This document shows positions 47,501 to 60,085 of a stretch of DNA of 64,000 nt, piece by piece. The stretch's first letter is position 1, and each line of letters opens with the position of its first letter. Source of the stretch: Conus ventricosus (Eukaryota; Mollusca; Gastropoda; Neogastropoda; Conidae). The position numbers were made by a program, and so were the translations under genes. The stretch lies in the NCBI GenBank assembly GCA_018398815.1, contig CM031616.1, positions 71,564,690 through 71,628,689 on the forward strand, read 5' to 3'. The notes beneath the pieces are model-generated. The model searched no databases and had not been told where the DNA came from. It worked only from the letters and a program-made list of their open reading frames with translations.

Positions 47501-50500
47501 TGACTGTCTTCACATCACACTGACCTGGTCTACATGTGACTATTCACATCACACTGACCTGGTCTCCAAGTGACTGTCTTCACATCACACTGACCTGTCT
47601 CCATGTGACTGTCTTCACATCACACTGACCTGGTCAACATGTGACTGTCTTCACATCACAATGACCAGGTCTCCATGTGACTGTCTTCACATCACACTGA
47701 CCTGGTCTACATGTGACTATTCACATCACACTGAACAGCCTACAGTGACTGTCTTCACATCACACTGACCCGGTCTCCATGTGACTATTCACATCACATT
47801 GACCTGGTCCCCCATGTGATTGCCTTCACATCACACTGACCAGGTCTCCATGTGACTGTTTTCACATCACACTGACCTGGTCTCCATGTGACTGTCTTCA
47901 CATCACACTGACCTGGTCTCCATGTGATTGTCTTCACATCACACTGACCTGGTCTCCATGTGACTGTCTTCACATTACACTGACCCGGTCTCCATGTGAC
48001 TGTCTTCACATCACACTGACCAGGTCTCCATGTGACTGTCTTCACATCACACTAACCAGGTCTCCATGTGACTGTATTCACATCACACTGACCCGTCTCC
48101 ATGTGACTGTCTTCACATCACACTGACCTGGTCTCCATGTGACTATTCACATCACACTGACCTGGTCTACATGTGACTGTCTTCACATCACATTGACCAG
48201 GTCTACATGTGACTGTCTTCACATCACACTGACCAGGTCTACATGTGACTGTCTTCACATCACGCTGACCTGGTCTCCATGTGACTATTCACATCACAAC
48301 ATCACACTGACCTGGTCTCCATGTGACTCTTCACATCACACTGACCTGTCTCCATGTGACTATTCACATCACACTGACCTGGTCTCCATGTGACTGTCTT
48401 CACATCACAACTGACCCGGTCTCCATGTGACTGGTCTTCACATCACACTGACCTGGTCTACATGTGGACTGTCTTCACATCACACTGACCTGGTCTACAT
48501 GTGACTATTCACATCACACTGACCTGGTCTCCATGTGACTGTCTTCACATCACAATGACCTGGTCAAGATGTACTTTCTTCACATCACAATGACCAGATC
48601 TCCATCTGACTGTCTTCACATCACACTGACCTGGTCTCCACGTGACTGTCTTCACATCACACTGACCTGGTCTACATGTGACTATTCACAACACAAATGA
48701 CCAGGTCTACATGTGACTGTCTTCACATCACACTGACCAGGTCTACATGTGACTGTCTTCCACATCACACTGACCTGGTCTCCATGTGACTGTATTCACA
48801 TCACACTGACCTGGTCTCTATGTGACTATTCACATCACACTGACCTGGCCTCCATGTGACTATTCACATCACACTGACCAGGTCTACATGTGACTGTCTT
48901 CACATCACACTGACCCGGTCTCCACGTGACTGTCTTCACATCACACTGACCTGGTCTCCATGCGACTATTCACATCACACTGACCCGGTCTCCATGTGAC
49001 TGTCTTCACATCACACTGACCTGGTCTATATGTGACTGTCTTCACATCACACTGACCAGGTCTACATGTGACTATTCACATCACACTCACTAGGTCTCCA
49101 TGTGACTGTCTTCACATCACAGTGACCCGGTCTCCATGTGACTAAATTTACATCACACTGACCTGGTCTCCATGTGACTATTCACATCACACTGACCCGG
49201 TCTCCATGTGACTGTCTTCACATCACACTGACCTGGTCTCCATGTGACTGTCTTCACATGCACATCACACTGACCCGGTCTCCATGTGACTGTCTTCACA
49301 TCACACTGACCTGGTTCCATGTGACTATTCACATCACACGACCCGGTCTCCATGTGACTGTCTCACATCACACTGACCTTGTCTCCATGTGACTATTCAC
49401 ATCACACTGACCAGGTCTACATGTGACTGTCTTCACATCACACTGACCTGGTCTATATGTGATTGTCTTCACATCACACTGACCAGGTCTCCATCTGACT
49501 GTCTTCACATCACACTGACCTGGTCTCCATGTGACTGTCTTCACATCACACTGACCTGGTCTACATGTGACTATTCCCCAACACACTGACCAGGTCTACA
49601 TGTGACTGTCTTCACATCACACTGACCAGGTCTCCACGTGACTGTCTTCACATCACACTGACCTGGTCTCCATGCGACTGTCTTCACATCACACTGACCT
49701 GGTCTCCATGTGACTATTCACATCACACTGACCCGGTCTCCATGTGACTGTCTTCACATCACACTGACCTGGTCTATATGTGACTGTCTTCACATCACAC
49801 TGACCAGGTCTACATGTGACTATTCACATCACACTGACTAGGGCTCCATGTGACTGTCTTCACATCACAGTGACCCGGTCTCCATGTGACTATTCACATC
49901 ACACTGACCTGGTCTCCATGTGACTATCACATCACACTGACCCGGTCTCCATGTGACTGTCTTCACATCACACTGACCTGGTCTCCATGTGACTGTCTTC
50001 ACATGCACATCAAAACTGACCCGGTCTCCATGTGACTGTCTTCACATCACACTGACCTGGTCTCCATGTGACTATTCACATCACACTGACCCGGTCTCCA
50101 TGTGACTGTCTTCACATCACACTGACCAGGTCTACATGTGACTATTCACATCACACTGACCTGGTCTACATGTGACTGTCTTCACATCACACTGACCTGG
50201 TCTATATGTGATTGTCTTCACATCACACTGACCAGGTCTCCATGTGACTGTCTTCACATCACACTGATCTGGTCTCCATGTGACTGTCTTCACATCACAC
50301 TGACCGGTCTCCATGTGACTGTCTTCACATCACACTGACCAGGTCTATATGTTGACTGTCTTCACATCACACTGACCTGGTCTACATGTGACTATTCACA
50401 TCACACTGACCTGGTCTACATGTGACTGTCTTCACATCACACTGACCTGGTCCCCCATGTGACTAAATTTACATCACACTGACCATGTCTCCATGTGACT

Positions 50501-51777
50501 GTCTTCACATCACACTGACCAGGTCTACATCTGACTGTCTTCACATCACACTGACCAGGTCTCCATGTGACTGTCTTCACATCACACTGACCTGGTCTAC
50601 ATGTGACTGTCTTCACATCACACTGACCAGGTCTCCATGTGACTATTCACATCACACTGACCCGGGCTCAATGTGACTGTATTCACATCACACTGACCAG
50701 TCTCCATGCGACTGTCTTCACATCACACTGATCTGGTCTCCATGTGACTATTTACATCACACTGACCCGGTCTCCATTTGCCTGTATTCACATCACACTG
50801 ACCAGGTCTCCATGTGACTGTCTTCACATCACACTGACCTGGTCTCCATGTGACTGTCTTCACATCACACTGACCTGGTCTATATGTGACTATTCACATC
50901 ACACTGACCAGGTCTCCATGTGACTATTCACATCACACTGACCTGGTCTCCATGTGACTGTCTTCACATCACACTGACCAGGTCTACATGTGACTGTCTT
51001 CACATCACACTGACTAGGTCTCCATGTGACTGTCTTCACATCACACTGACCAGGTCTCCATGTGACTGTCTTCACATCACACTGACCTTGTCTCCATGTG
51101 ACTGTCTTCACATCACACTGACCTGGTCTCCATGTGACTGTCTTCACATCACACTGACCAGGTCTATATGTGACTGTCTTCACATCACACTGACCTGGTC
51201 TCCATGTGACTAATTTACGTCACACTGACTTGGTCTACATGTGACTGTCTTCACATCACACTGACCAGGTCTCCATGTGACTGTCTTCACATCAGACTGA
51301 CCTGGTCTACCTGTGACTGTCTTCACATCACACTGACCAGGTCTCCATGTGACTATTCACTACACACTGACCCGGTCTCCATGTGACTCTCTTCACATCA
51401 CACTGACCTGGTCTCCATGTGACTATTCACATCACACTGACCCGGTCTCCATGTGACTGTCTTCACATCACACTGACCATGTTCTCCATGTGACTATTCA
51501 CATCACACTGACCAGGTCTCCATTTGACTGTATTCACATCACACTGACCAGGTCTCCATGTGACTGTCTTCACATCACACTGACCTGGGCTCCATGTGAC
51601 TGTCTTCACATCACACTGACCTGGGCTACATGTGACTATTCACATCACACTGACCAGGTCTCCATGTGACTATTTACATCACACTGACCTGGTCTCCATG
51701 TGACTGTCTTCACATCACACTGACCAGGTCTACATGTGACTGTCTTCACATCACACTGACCTGGTCTACATGTGACT
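44522..51777. repeat. 7.3-kb satellite array of 34- and 36-bp units
   Basis: About 200 units. The 36-bp form is TGTGACTGTCTTCACATCAC plus ACTGACCTGGTCTCCA. The 34-bp form has GACTATTCAC in place of GACTGTCTTCAC. Recurrent variants are ACCAGG/ACCTGG/ACCCGG and TCTCCA/TCTACA/TCTATA. Because 36 is divisible by three, runs of the long form stay open on both strands; these are not genes. No other gene is seen in this stretch. Confidence 0.97.
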
Positions 51778-52614
51778 TCGTTAAACGTCGTCAATCCGTT
51801 TTCAGATTGATGGAGTATATCTTATGTCTCGTGTCTTCTGATCTGTTTGCAACCCATATTCAATTACCCACCTTCGTATTTTGTTTGTGTTAATGTGCAA
51901 TAACTTTTGGCTGTGCAACTTGTTATGGTTCACATCTTCCTTTTTTACGTTTAAAGATGCTGACATAACAATTTTTGTTGTTGCCAAGTTTATTTTGTTG
52001 CGTTTGTATGGTGTAACAGTTTATCACAAAGATTTTAATGCAGATTGCTACTTTGCTCCGATGCCATAATTGACTCCGGTGTTCATCGGTAGACTGACAG
52101 AGCTTCTCAAACCATTCCCCAGTGAATACACTGTTGATGTTCTTTAAAACTGATCATCGGTAATTCACCTTCATCAAGTCAGATTTCATTAATTTCATCT
52201 TTTTTTCCCAAAAGCACTTCTTTTACAGCACTGTCATAAATTTATAAATTATACACAAATCTAGTTCAAGACTGTGTCTGGAATGTCAGTTGATAGCATT
52301 ACAAAGATAACTTGAGTAAGAACGAAGATATTTATGGTCAGAATCTGACCAATGAATACTTAAATGTCTTTTTTCTTTCCAAGTTTTCTTCGTCACTGTT
52401 TCAATGCTGTCAATTCTGATTCCCCAGCTCTCTGTGATATGCTTAGGCCTCGTGTCACACTCCGAAAGATAATCATATTAACTTATTGAATGGAATGTTC
52501 TGTTTAACGATCGACCTGCCCATATAGAGCGCTTTCATTTTAAGAATGTTCAGTTTCAATCCAGCAAATCTTTTGAACGAATTTTGAATATCAACTGAAG
52601 TAAGCCATGTCTTG
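51778..52614. other. Intergenic or intron, no gene
   Basis: AT-rich sequence without recognised repeat or coding signal. Confidence 0.5.
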
Positions 52615-52865
52615 CCCATTTTTCAGTTTCAGTTTCATCAAGAAGGCGTCACCGCGTGCGGACTAGTCCATATACGCTACACCACATCCGCTAAGTTCTG
52701 AGACCACACAGCACATGATTTAAAGCTGATGGATAATGAATTAATAACTGAGATGAAAGAATTTAAGAAGAGGGTCTCGTGGCTACTTCACAGATATCTG
52801 ACCTACGCATTAGCCCAACGCACTGGTCAGACCTTAAGACCATTTTTCAGAAACAAAATAGTATC
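52615..52865 (+). mobile_element. SINE-like fragment, interrupted
   Basis: It begins TTTTTCAGTTTCAGTTTCAT, continues AGGCGTCACCGCGTGCGGAC and TCCATATACGCTACACCACA, and resumes at about 52795 with CAGATATCTGACCTACGCAT, CCCAACGCACTGGTCAGACC. I recall this order from a dispersed repeat in gastropod sequences, normally without the roughly 110-base middle block seen here. Both the identification and the interruption are from memory and pattern only. Confidence 0.45.
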
Positions 52866-53789
52866 AATCCGCTAATTGTCTGAATTTCAAACGAGCTCTA
52901 TTTTGTCTGCCTATCGATTTCTTGAATGATAACTATTTTTTGGTTTTGAGTCAGTAAATCAGTTTCCTGTGAAACTCCATCTTTTTCTCCCGGATAAATA
53001 TGACCTATTCAAACCATCCAGCCCTGACACATTCTTTTATCACCGTTTTGACAAAACTTGATGTTTCACTGAAGAGTCGTCATTCCTCCACATAAATTAC
53101 CTTCATCTTCTTTTCATCGTTCGAAATCTTCGTTTTCAGTCAAATCATACGTGGATTCCATCATATGAAAATAAAGGAGGAGAAGGGGGAGAAGAAAAGA
53201 CACAATGATAAAACACAGGAGAATGGAGGTCCCACACACACACACAAAAAATGTTATCACCATCATCACCATCCCTCCAAACGATTTTTATAAACACGAC
53301 TAGCCCTCGCATACGCGCACAAACTGTAAAGAAAAAAGAAGCTGTACAAATATCGTGTAACTATTAAGCAAAGAAAAATCACAATACCACTCATCTAATT
53401 TTCGGCCACGTGGCCTTTTTCAAGAGAAAAAAACAAAAACAATGCAACTATGTAATGTCCATCTTCGGTGGCTGGTCAGGGCAAAGAATTGACGTCATAA
53501 ATATCTTACGCAATTTCTGACATCATAATGTGTGATGTCATCAACAAGGGAACAAAAAAACAAAAAAAAAAAGGGGGGGGGAGGTGGGGGAGGAAGGGGT
53601 GCAAGTTGTGTGTGTGTCTGTGTGTAGTTATACAGTAACCAATGTACTCCAAAAACATAACAACACGCTTCATAAATCACAATGAAACTGCGACCATAGT
53701 CCTGTCTGTGACTGTGCATGGCATAAAAGAACTGTCACCTGAAAAATATATATAAATTTCCTGCAATTCATCAATGTTGTTTACAGGTA
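52866..53789. other. No gene recognised
   Basis: A/G-rich tracts at about 53172-53210 and 53550-53600. Nothing coding is supported before the Penelope-like fragment. Confidence 0.5.
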
Positions 53790-54545
53790 AATCTGGATAG
53801 GGTTGTTACAAATTTGTCTTAACATTACATCCATTTGGCACCCTTGTATCCAATGTCCTTATCCATTTTTCTTCAGCAATAAGTCTGAAGCTTTTGCTTT
53901 CACTGTAAGCTTTTGCCAACACTGCAACAGCAAGGTCTCCCACTGAATGCTGAAGGAAATGTCGCATTATTGGCTTTTCTCTTTGGAACTTGATGTCACG
54001 TCTGTGTTCCGCTATTCTTTCTTTCAATGAACGTCCGTTTCACCAACATAAACTGTCTTATTACACCGTTTACACAACAGAGCATATATCAAATTTCTAT
54101 CCGCACATGTCACGTTACTCATAACATTGTGCGAAGATTTCTGCTTTGTGTCCAACACTGTTGAAGTTACTAGTGAAGAACAGGTGTCACAATCACAAAT
54201 TCTGCTTTTCCCTTCACTGCTCTTTCAGTTTTCTGGTGAACCAACGTATCACATAAATTTTTATCCCGTCTGTATGCAGGCATTGGTAGTCTTTGGAATA
54301 CTTTGCGCATGTATTCTGACTTATAGAGCGTATCACTATGTCTCTTTAGTACAGCTTGTACATCTGGCAACAATCTTGAAAATGTCAACACTAGTGGTAC
54401 TCTTTCAGTGTTTCCTTTCTTTTTTTTCTGAAGAAGTCGGTTCCTATCTATGTTATCAACTGTTTTCAACTGACCTTCTATGAGTTTGCTACTATAGCCA
54501 CGTTTGCGCAACTGGTTCTTAAGTTCAGATCTGCGTGCCATTTAA
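53790..54545 (-). mobile_element. Penelope-like element fragment (GIY-YIG end), minus strand
   Basis: Minus-strand frames give the region between RT and endonuclease (ELKNQLRKRGYSSKLIEGQL, KVFQRLPMPAYRRDKNLCD). A cysteine pair follows, then IYALLCKRCNKTVYVGET (about 54040-54100), the start of a GIY-YIG nuclease, and KERIAEHRRDIKF, RHFLQHSVGDLAV and EEKWIRTLDT to a stop near 53806. RT is missing, so the copy is 5'-truncated at about 54545. One stop and one frameshift interrupt the nuclease. It points away from the plus-strand element at 54660. Confidence 0.82.
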
Positions 54546-54659
54546 AACACACGAACAAAAACTAACCAGTGGATATTTTAATTTCATACTTAAGTACGCT
54601 TTCCATATATATTTTAGATAAACTACTTTCATAAAAAAATGGACAGCATATATATATAA

Positions 54660-56075
54660 TAGTGACAATAGATGTGGTTGCCTTATATTCGAACATACCT
54701 CAGGATGACCTCCGTCTTGCTCTAGTCCACTTTCTGAAGGACAATCCTCTACCCAACACTCCACCTATAGAAGAACTCGTTCTTCTCATCGATCATGTTC
54801 TCACCAACAATGTTCTCAAATTTGATGGAGAGACATATTTGCAAACCTTCGGTACCGCTATGGGCACTCCCATGGCCCCAGCGCTGGCCAACCTGTTTAT
54901 GGGTTGGCTGGAGGAACAACTTCTTTCCCAGATCCTGTGTCCGTCAATAGATCGTTCTGGAGACGTTTCATCGATGACATATTCCTGTTGTGGTTTGACA
55001 CAGATGAACACTTCCAGGAATTCGTAGACTTCATCAACTCCTACCACAAGACAATCAAATTCACTTCCCTCTTGGCTGTGAACACCATTCCCTTTCTGGA
55101 CATTCAGATCATCCTTAGAGACAGCTTCATACACACCGACCTATTCACAAAACCAACGGATTCGCACCCCTATTTGCATCATAGTCGTGCCACCCTGCCC
55201 CATGTCATGAAGAACATAACCGTTCAGCCAGTTTTTACGGATCCGCAGATTATGCACAGACGAAGACGCCTTTCAGCAACGCTGCAGTGAGTTGGAAAAT
55301 TACTTCAAAGCGAGGGGCTATTCCTCCACTTGCATCGCAAAGGCCAGAGAGAAAGCAGCCCACATCCCCAGAGCAGAAACACTGGAATACCGGACTCCCA
55401 AAGCTACCAACCGCTGCCATGTTGTTGTCACCCATCATCCCTGCAATCCTCCCCTGGCTGAATGGTTCAACAATTGCAGTCCAGCATCATCAACCACAGT
55501 CCAAAGATGTCCAAAGTTCTACCACGCGTGCCCATCCTCGGCAGAAGGAACTGCTGCTCACTGAAGTCCATTCTGATGCCTTCCATCCTCCCTGATCCAC
55601 CAGATGAGTCACCAGATCATTCCGATGCAAAAAACATCAGTGTGTCATCTGTGACAAACATCTTGTAGTAACTGACAGATTCTTCAGTCACACAACTAAT
55701 GAGTCGTTCAGACACAGACACAAGTTTACATGTGAAACTAAAAATATTATCTATCTCCTATACTGTAACACCTGCAGGTTCACACAATACGTGGGACAAA
55801 CTGAAAACTCTCTAAAACAACGTTTTTATTTACACAGGTCCGATATCAAAGCAAAAAAAGGAACTCTTGTAACAAAACATTTCAACTTACCGGGCCACAC
55901 ACTGGATGACCTCCGGTGTTTCGGCATCGAAAAAGTACGGTCTGATCTCCTCTGCAAGAGACTTAAGAGGGAACAATTTTGGATAAATAAATTATGCACA
56001 CTGACACCACATGGCCTTAATACAAGGGACAGAACACACAATGTGGCAAGCAGTGTCATCCCAGTCTCCCAGTAG
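54660..56075 (+). mobile_element. Penelope-like element: RT and GIY-YIG endonuclease
   Basis: RT: TIDVVALYSNIPQDD (motif A, about 54664-54708), GTAMGTPMAPALANLFMGWL (motif B, about 54850-54910) and WRRFIDDIFLLWF (motif C, about 54960-54998). TIPFLDIQI follows at about 55085. A frameshift lies at about 54915-54940. After a broken linker (ENYFKARGYSSTCI) come a CVICDKH zinc motif (about 55637-55660), IYLLYCNTC and YVGQTENSLKQRF (about 55745-55830), and REQFWINKLCTLTPHGLN (about 55970-56025). That is RT followed by GIY-YIG, the layout unique to Penelope-like elements. The N-terminus is missing. The copy is inactive as assembled. Confidence 0.88.
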
Positions 56076-56221
56076 AGTGTGCGTGCATGTGATCTGGGAA
56101 TCTCATGAAATGCAGGACACTATCTCCATCCCGCCTACTACACTTTCCCCCTTTCCCTTCCTTTTTGTCCCCTCCTTTTCCCCTCCACCCTCTTCCATTA
56201 CTGTGCCCCTTTCACCTGTGC

Positions 56222-56262
56222 CCCCCTTTCCCCCCCCCCCCCCCCCCCCCCCCCCCCCTAGG
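56222..56262. repeat. Poly-C tract in a C-rich region
   Basis: C run within a pyrimidine-rich stretch (56120-56510); no coding value. Confidence 0.9.
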
Positions 56263-56570
56263 TTTCCCCTACCCTTGGTTACTGAATGACGTCTCCTGGG
56301 CAGCAGGGGACAGCTGAATGTGGGTCTCTGTAGAGAGAGACTTGCGAGATCGAGTATGAATGTCGTGAATGTGGGAGTCCATCGTCTTCACCCCTCCACA
56401 ATATCCCCTATCCCTAACCCTTTCCCCTCACTTCCCCCATCCCCTCCAACTACCTCTTTCCCCTTCCCCCTTGCCCCCCCCCCCCCTCCTCCACCCTCAC
56501 CTTCACCTCAAAACCTCTGTCGGACGTTGGTAACCTTTGGCTTTCCAATTCGCCTTGTCCCGTAAGTGAC

Positions 56571-56591
56571 ACTGTGTGTGTGTGTGTGTGT

Positions 56592-56649
<58 letters not shown>

Positions 56650-56668
56650 TGTGTGTGTGTGTGTGAGT
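56571..56668. repeat. (GT)n microsatellite
   Basis: GT tract with two GAGT interruptions. Confidence 0.95.
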
Positions 56669-56740
56669 GTACAAGTGAGCGATGTTCTTTATCCCGTAGC
56701 TGTAGTTGTGATCTGTTTTGGCGCAGTCAATAAAGTTTCT

Positions 56741-56765
56741 CTGAGGAAGGCGAGTCTGCCGAAAC
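56741..56765 (+). other. Hammerhead-like core motif downstream of the Penelope-like element
   Basis: CTGAGGA at 56741-56747, a GGC/GCC stem with a six-base loop, then GAAAC at 56761-56765. Hammerhead ribozymes have CUGANGA, stem II, GAAA, and are known in terminal repeats of Penelope-like elements. One unpaired A at the stem base departs from the canonical core. Function is not shown. Confidence 0.4.
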
Positions 56766-56818
56766 GTAAGAGAGAGAAGTACATACAACTTGTTGTTGTG
56801 TCTGTCATTGCTACGATC

Positions 56819-56845
56819 GATATATATATATATATATATATATAT
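56819..56845. repeat. (TA)n microsatellite
   Basis: Short pure TA run. Confidence 0.9.
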
Positions 56846-58285
56846 GTCACGGTCAAAAATAAACTCAACCAAATTCGTGGTCAATCGCCACCAGCCCAGT
56901 TGGACTTAAGCTCTAACGCAAATATTCTGGGCGTCAGGCGGACGGCCCCATGGTTCGGATCCAGGCAATTAAGCAAAGGGGGAGGCTAATCCTCATCCTC
57001 CACAGAGACGGTCTGTCCAACCAGCCGGACTAAATAGCTGACCGACGCATTCACCTGTCGCCTCAGCCAATTAAAGGCTATTTTTAGCTCTCGTGGAGAC
57101 AGCACTGTCTGCTAGACGGACTAAGACGTCTGGCCGAATGTCTCGATTGGTCTGCCAGCCAACGTCTTGGAGCTTACCCAGACTCATCTAGCCACTTTAG
57201 AGTGACCAGTGTCCACGAGTTAAGCCACACGGCGCCAGTTAAGTAGGAAAGGGGGGAAGGTAGTGTGTGGTGGGGGTGAAATCTAGCTAATCAATTAAAT
57301 GACCAATTGACCACCACAGAGAGTAAGGTGTGTAGGCGTGACTGTCATGATTTGAATATCCAATGGAATTAGAGGGAGATAACTTCGGGTGTCAGGGGTA
57401 AAAATACTGACCAATGGTACTCGCCCTTGTTGGACAGTTCGGAACGAATAAGAAGGATGTGAGAGGGAGAGAACGGGGGGAAACGAGAGGAGAACGAACA
57501 GAGAGACAGAGAGAGAGAGGTCTGAGTGTAATCTCTGAGGAGAGAAAAGCAGAGAGATGAGGGAGGAGAGAAGAGAACCAAGTTGAGAGATTAGCATGAG
57601 ATAGTCTGCAGAGGAAGGACTGAGGAGAGATGTGGAGAGAGAGAGAGTTGCTAACTAATGAAGAAGAAAAGAAAGAAAAAAAAAAGAAAAGAAAAGCAAC
57701 CATGTCCATTTGATAAGAGCAGACTAGAAGAGAGAGAGAGAGAGAGTGCAATGTGTTAATGCGGGAAGAAAGAAAGGAGAACAGATCGATGTTGATAGTC
57801 ACTGTTCTATCCTCACTTGGGTTCGACCTCATACTTGGCCAGCGCCACTTTCATCAGCAGTCCAGCCTGACCGGTGCCAGCAGTCCAGCTTGACCGGTGC
57901 AAGTAGACCAACACCAGTGCCAGCAGTTGTGTCGTGTTGTGAAAGTGACAGTGAAAAGAAAAAGAAAAGAAAAGAAAAGACAGTGATTCGTGAATAGTTA
58001 AGATCACCTGGCCAGGTAAAGTAGAAATCTATTTATACCCGGGTTAGTTAATGATGTTTTAGACAAATGATTTTGTGAAGTTCAGGAAAGAGAGAATGTT
58101 TTATTTTGTTTGATTCCATATGCATTGATGGTTCGTTCTATGAACATGTGTAGTAAAGTTATAGACTTTACTAGTGGTTTGATGTGACGAATGCATGATA
58201 TATTGAATGAGATCGTAAGCAAGCTGTGAGTGTGTTTGGGCTGTGCGCTAGTCCTTCCTCCACTGATATCACCCGAGGTTGACAA
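56846..58285. other. No gene recognised; GA-rich segments
   Basis: Purine-rich at about 57440-57740 and A/G runs at about 57955-57980. A 17-base unit around CAGTCCAG(C/T)(C/T)TGACCGGTGC is repeated at about 57858-57900. No open frame is convincing. Confidence 0.5.
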
Positions 58286-58287
58286 TT

Positions 58288-58356
<69 letters not shown>

Positions 58357-58367
58357 ATATATATGTG

Positions 58368-58415
<48 letters not shown>
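58286..58415. repeat. (TA)n then (GT)n compound microsatellite
   Basis: TA repeats with two ATTATA interruptions pass into GT at about 58364. Confidence 0.95.
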
Positions 58416-58416
<1 letters not shown>

Positions 58417-58795
58417 CAGTTCAGTTTCAGTGGTTTATTTAACGTCTGTTCACCATTGATGATATTAGACGAAAAATAATTTAAAACGTCATCTCTAACT
58501 AACAAAGCTTAACCTCAAAGATAAAAAATAACAACAATAACTTTTTGAATTAGTGGTAAAAATAAACACGCATCAAAGCAACTTGGCAATTTCAGATCGT
58601 GCAATAATAGTAGCAATGTTTATGATAGAAGGGCTGGACAATATTTGACTGATATACTTGGACGTTAATATCAATAGAATTTTCTTTATAAACTGTAGTT
58701 AAGACCGAACATTCTATCAACAAATGATGCACTGAAATAGGCTTACCACAAGTACAAAAAACATGGCAAGAATATTTTGTGTTCCATGCATTTGT

Positions 58796-58798
58796 GTA

Positions 58799-58845
<47 letters not shown>
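58796..58845. repeat. (GT)n microsatellite
   Basis: GT tract followed by alternating GCGT/GCAC sequence up to about 58895. Confidence 0.93.
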
Positions 58846-58944
58846 TTATGTGCGCGTGCACGCGCGTGCATGCGTGCGTGCGCGTGCGAGGGTGTGTGTT
58901 TTGCGCGAACGCGTGTGTTTAAGTAGGAAATTATCTGGTGTTCC

Positions 58945-59044
58945 NNNNNNNNNNNNNNNNNNNNNNNNNNNNNNNNNNNNNNNNNNNNNNNNNNNNNNNN
59001 NNNNNNNNNNNNNNNNNNNNNNNNNNNNNNNNNNNNNNNNNNNN
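58945..59044. other. Assembly gap, 100 N
   Basis: Exactly 100 N, next to simple-sequence DNA. Confidence 1.
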
Positions 59045-59518
59045 ACGGCGAGGACTCCTCACCAAAGCTGAGCGGATCAGCGGAGTTGCGAAACGCACCT
59101 GTCCCACTTCTGGAATCAGTTGCACAAGAACCTATCCGTCACTCATTGCGATTTCAAAACAGCAAACCCTATAGATTCCTGCCCCTTCATAATCGCTCGC
59201 CCCCCCCCCTCTCTCTCTCTCTCTCTCCCTACTCTTCCCTTCTCCACTGCCATACTCTCTCTCTCCCTCTTCGGTGGGAATCTTGTATGATACCACTAAT
59301 TGGAAATCGGTTTTGATTTATAGACCCCTTCTTTCTCTCCCCCCCTCCTTCTTTCATGCTCCTTAGATCCCCCGCTGCCCCCCCCCCCCCCCCACCCCCT
59401 CTGCTCTTTCCTGCCCCATCTTGTTGCCAAGTTCGAGCAGTGGTTTTGCGTTGAGGAGTTACCCGTTTATTGAGACTGGTCTGTATGTCTGTTTAGCTCT
59501 GTGGAGGTGTCTGTGAGT

Positions 59519-59520
<2 letters not shown>

Positions 59521-59596
<76 letters not shown>

Positions 59597-59618
59597 GAAC
59601 GAGAGAGGGAGAGAGAAG

Positions 59619-59669
<51 letters not shown>

Positions 59670-59753
59670 AAAGAGTGAAAGAGAGAGAGAGAGACAGAGA
59701 GAGAGACAGAGACAGAGAGAGACAGAGAGCGAGACAAAGAGAGAAAGAGTGAA

Positions 59754-59820
<67 letters not shown>

Positions 59821-59872
59821 AAAGAGACAGTGAGACAGACAGACAGACAGAGAGACAGAGAGACAGACAGTG
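59521..59872. repeat. (GA)n with (GACA)n
   Basis: Long GA tract with AAAGA interruptions and GACA/CAGA units at about 59690-59735 and 59830-59870. Confidence 0.95.
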
Positions 59873-59955
59873 AGAGCTCTGTAAACAGTAAAAACATCAG
59901 GCAATAATGTTGCCCAAGGTGTTGGCACTGAATCCGCTTCAGACATCTTTATTGC

Positions 59956-59958
<3 letters not shown>

Positions 59959-60023
<65 letters not shown>

Positions 60024-60085
60024 GTTTGTTAGTGTGTGTGTGTGTGTGTGTGGCGTGTGTGTGTGTGTGCGCGCGCGCGTGCATG
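59959..60085. repeat. (CA)n and (GT)n facing tracts
   Basis: CA at about 59959-60021, a 10-base spacer, then GT with a CGCG end at about 60032-60080. This is an inverted pair able to pair with itself. Confidence 0.93.

Noticed and set aside
44522..51777. Long open frames on both strands (repeats like HITLTWSPCDCL or DVKTVTWRPGQC)
   Set aside because: They follow from a 36-bp unit lacking stops, occur on both strands, break whenever a 34-bp unit appears and have no start context.
44522..51777. CRISPR-like regular repeats
   Set aside because: Units are head to tail without unique spacers, and the DNA is clearly animal.
56846..57950. Solo LTR (starts TGTCACGG, a GTGACA end near 57950)
   Set aside because: No matching 5-bp target duplication (left flank is TA repeat, right flank GTGAA) and no second copy in the window.
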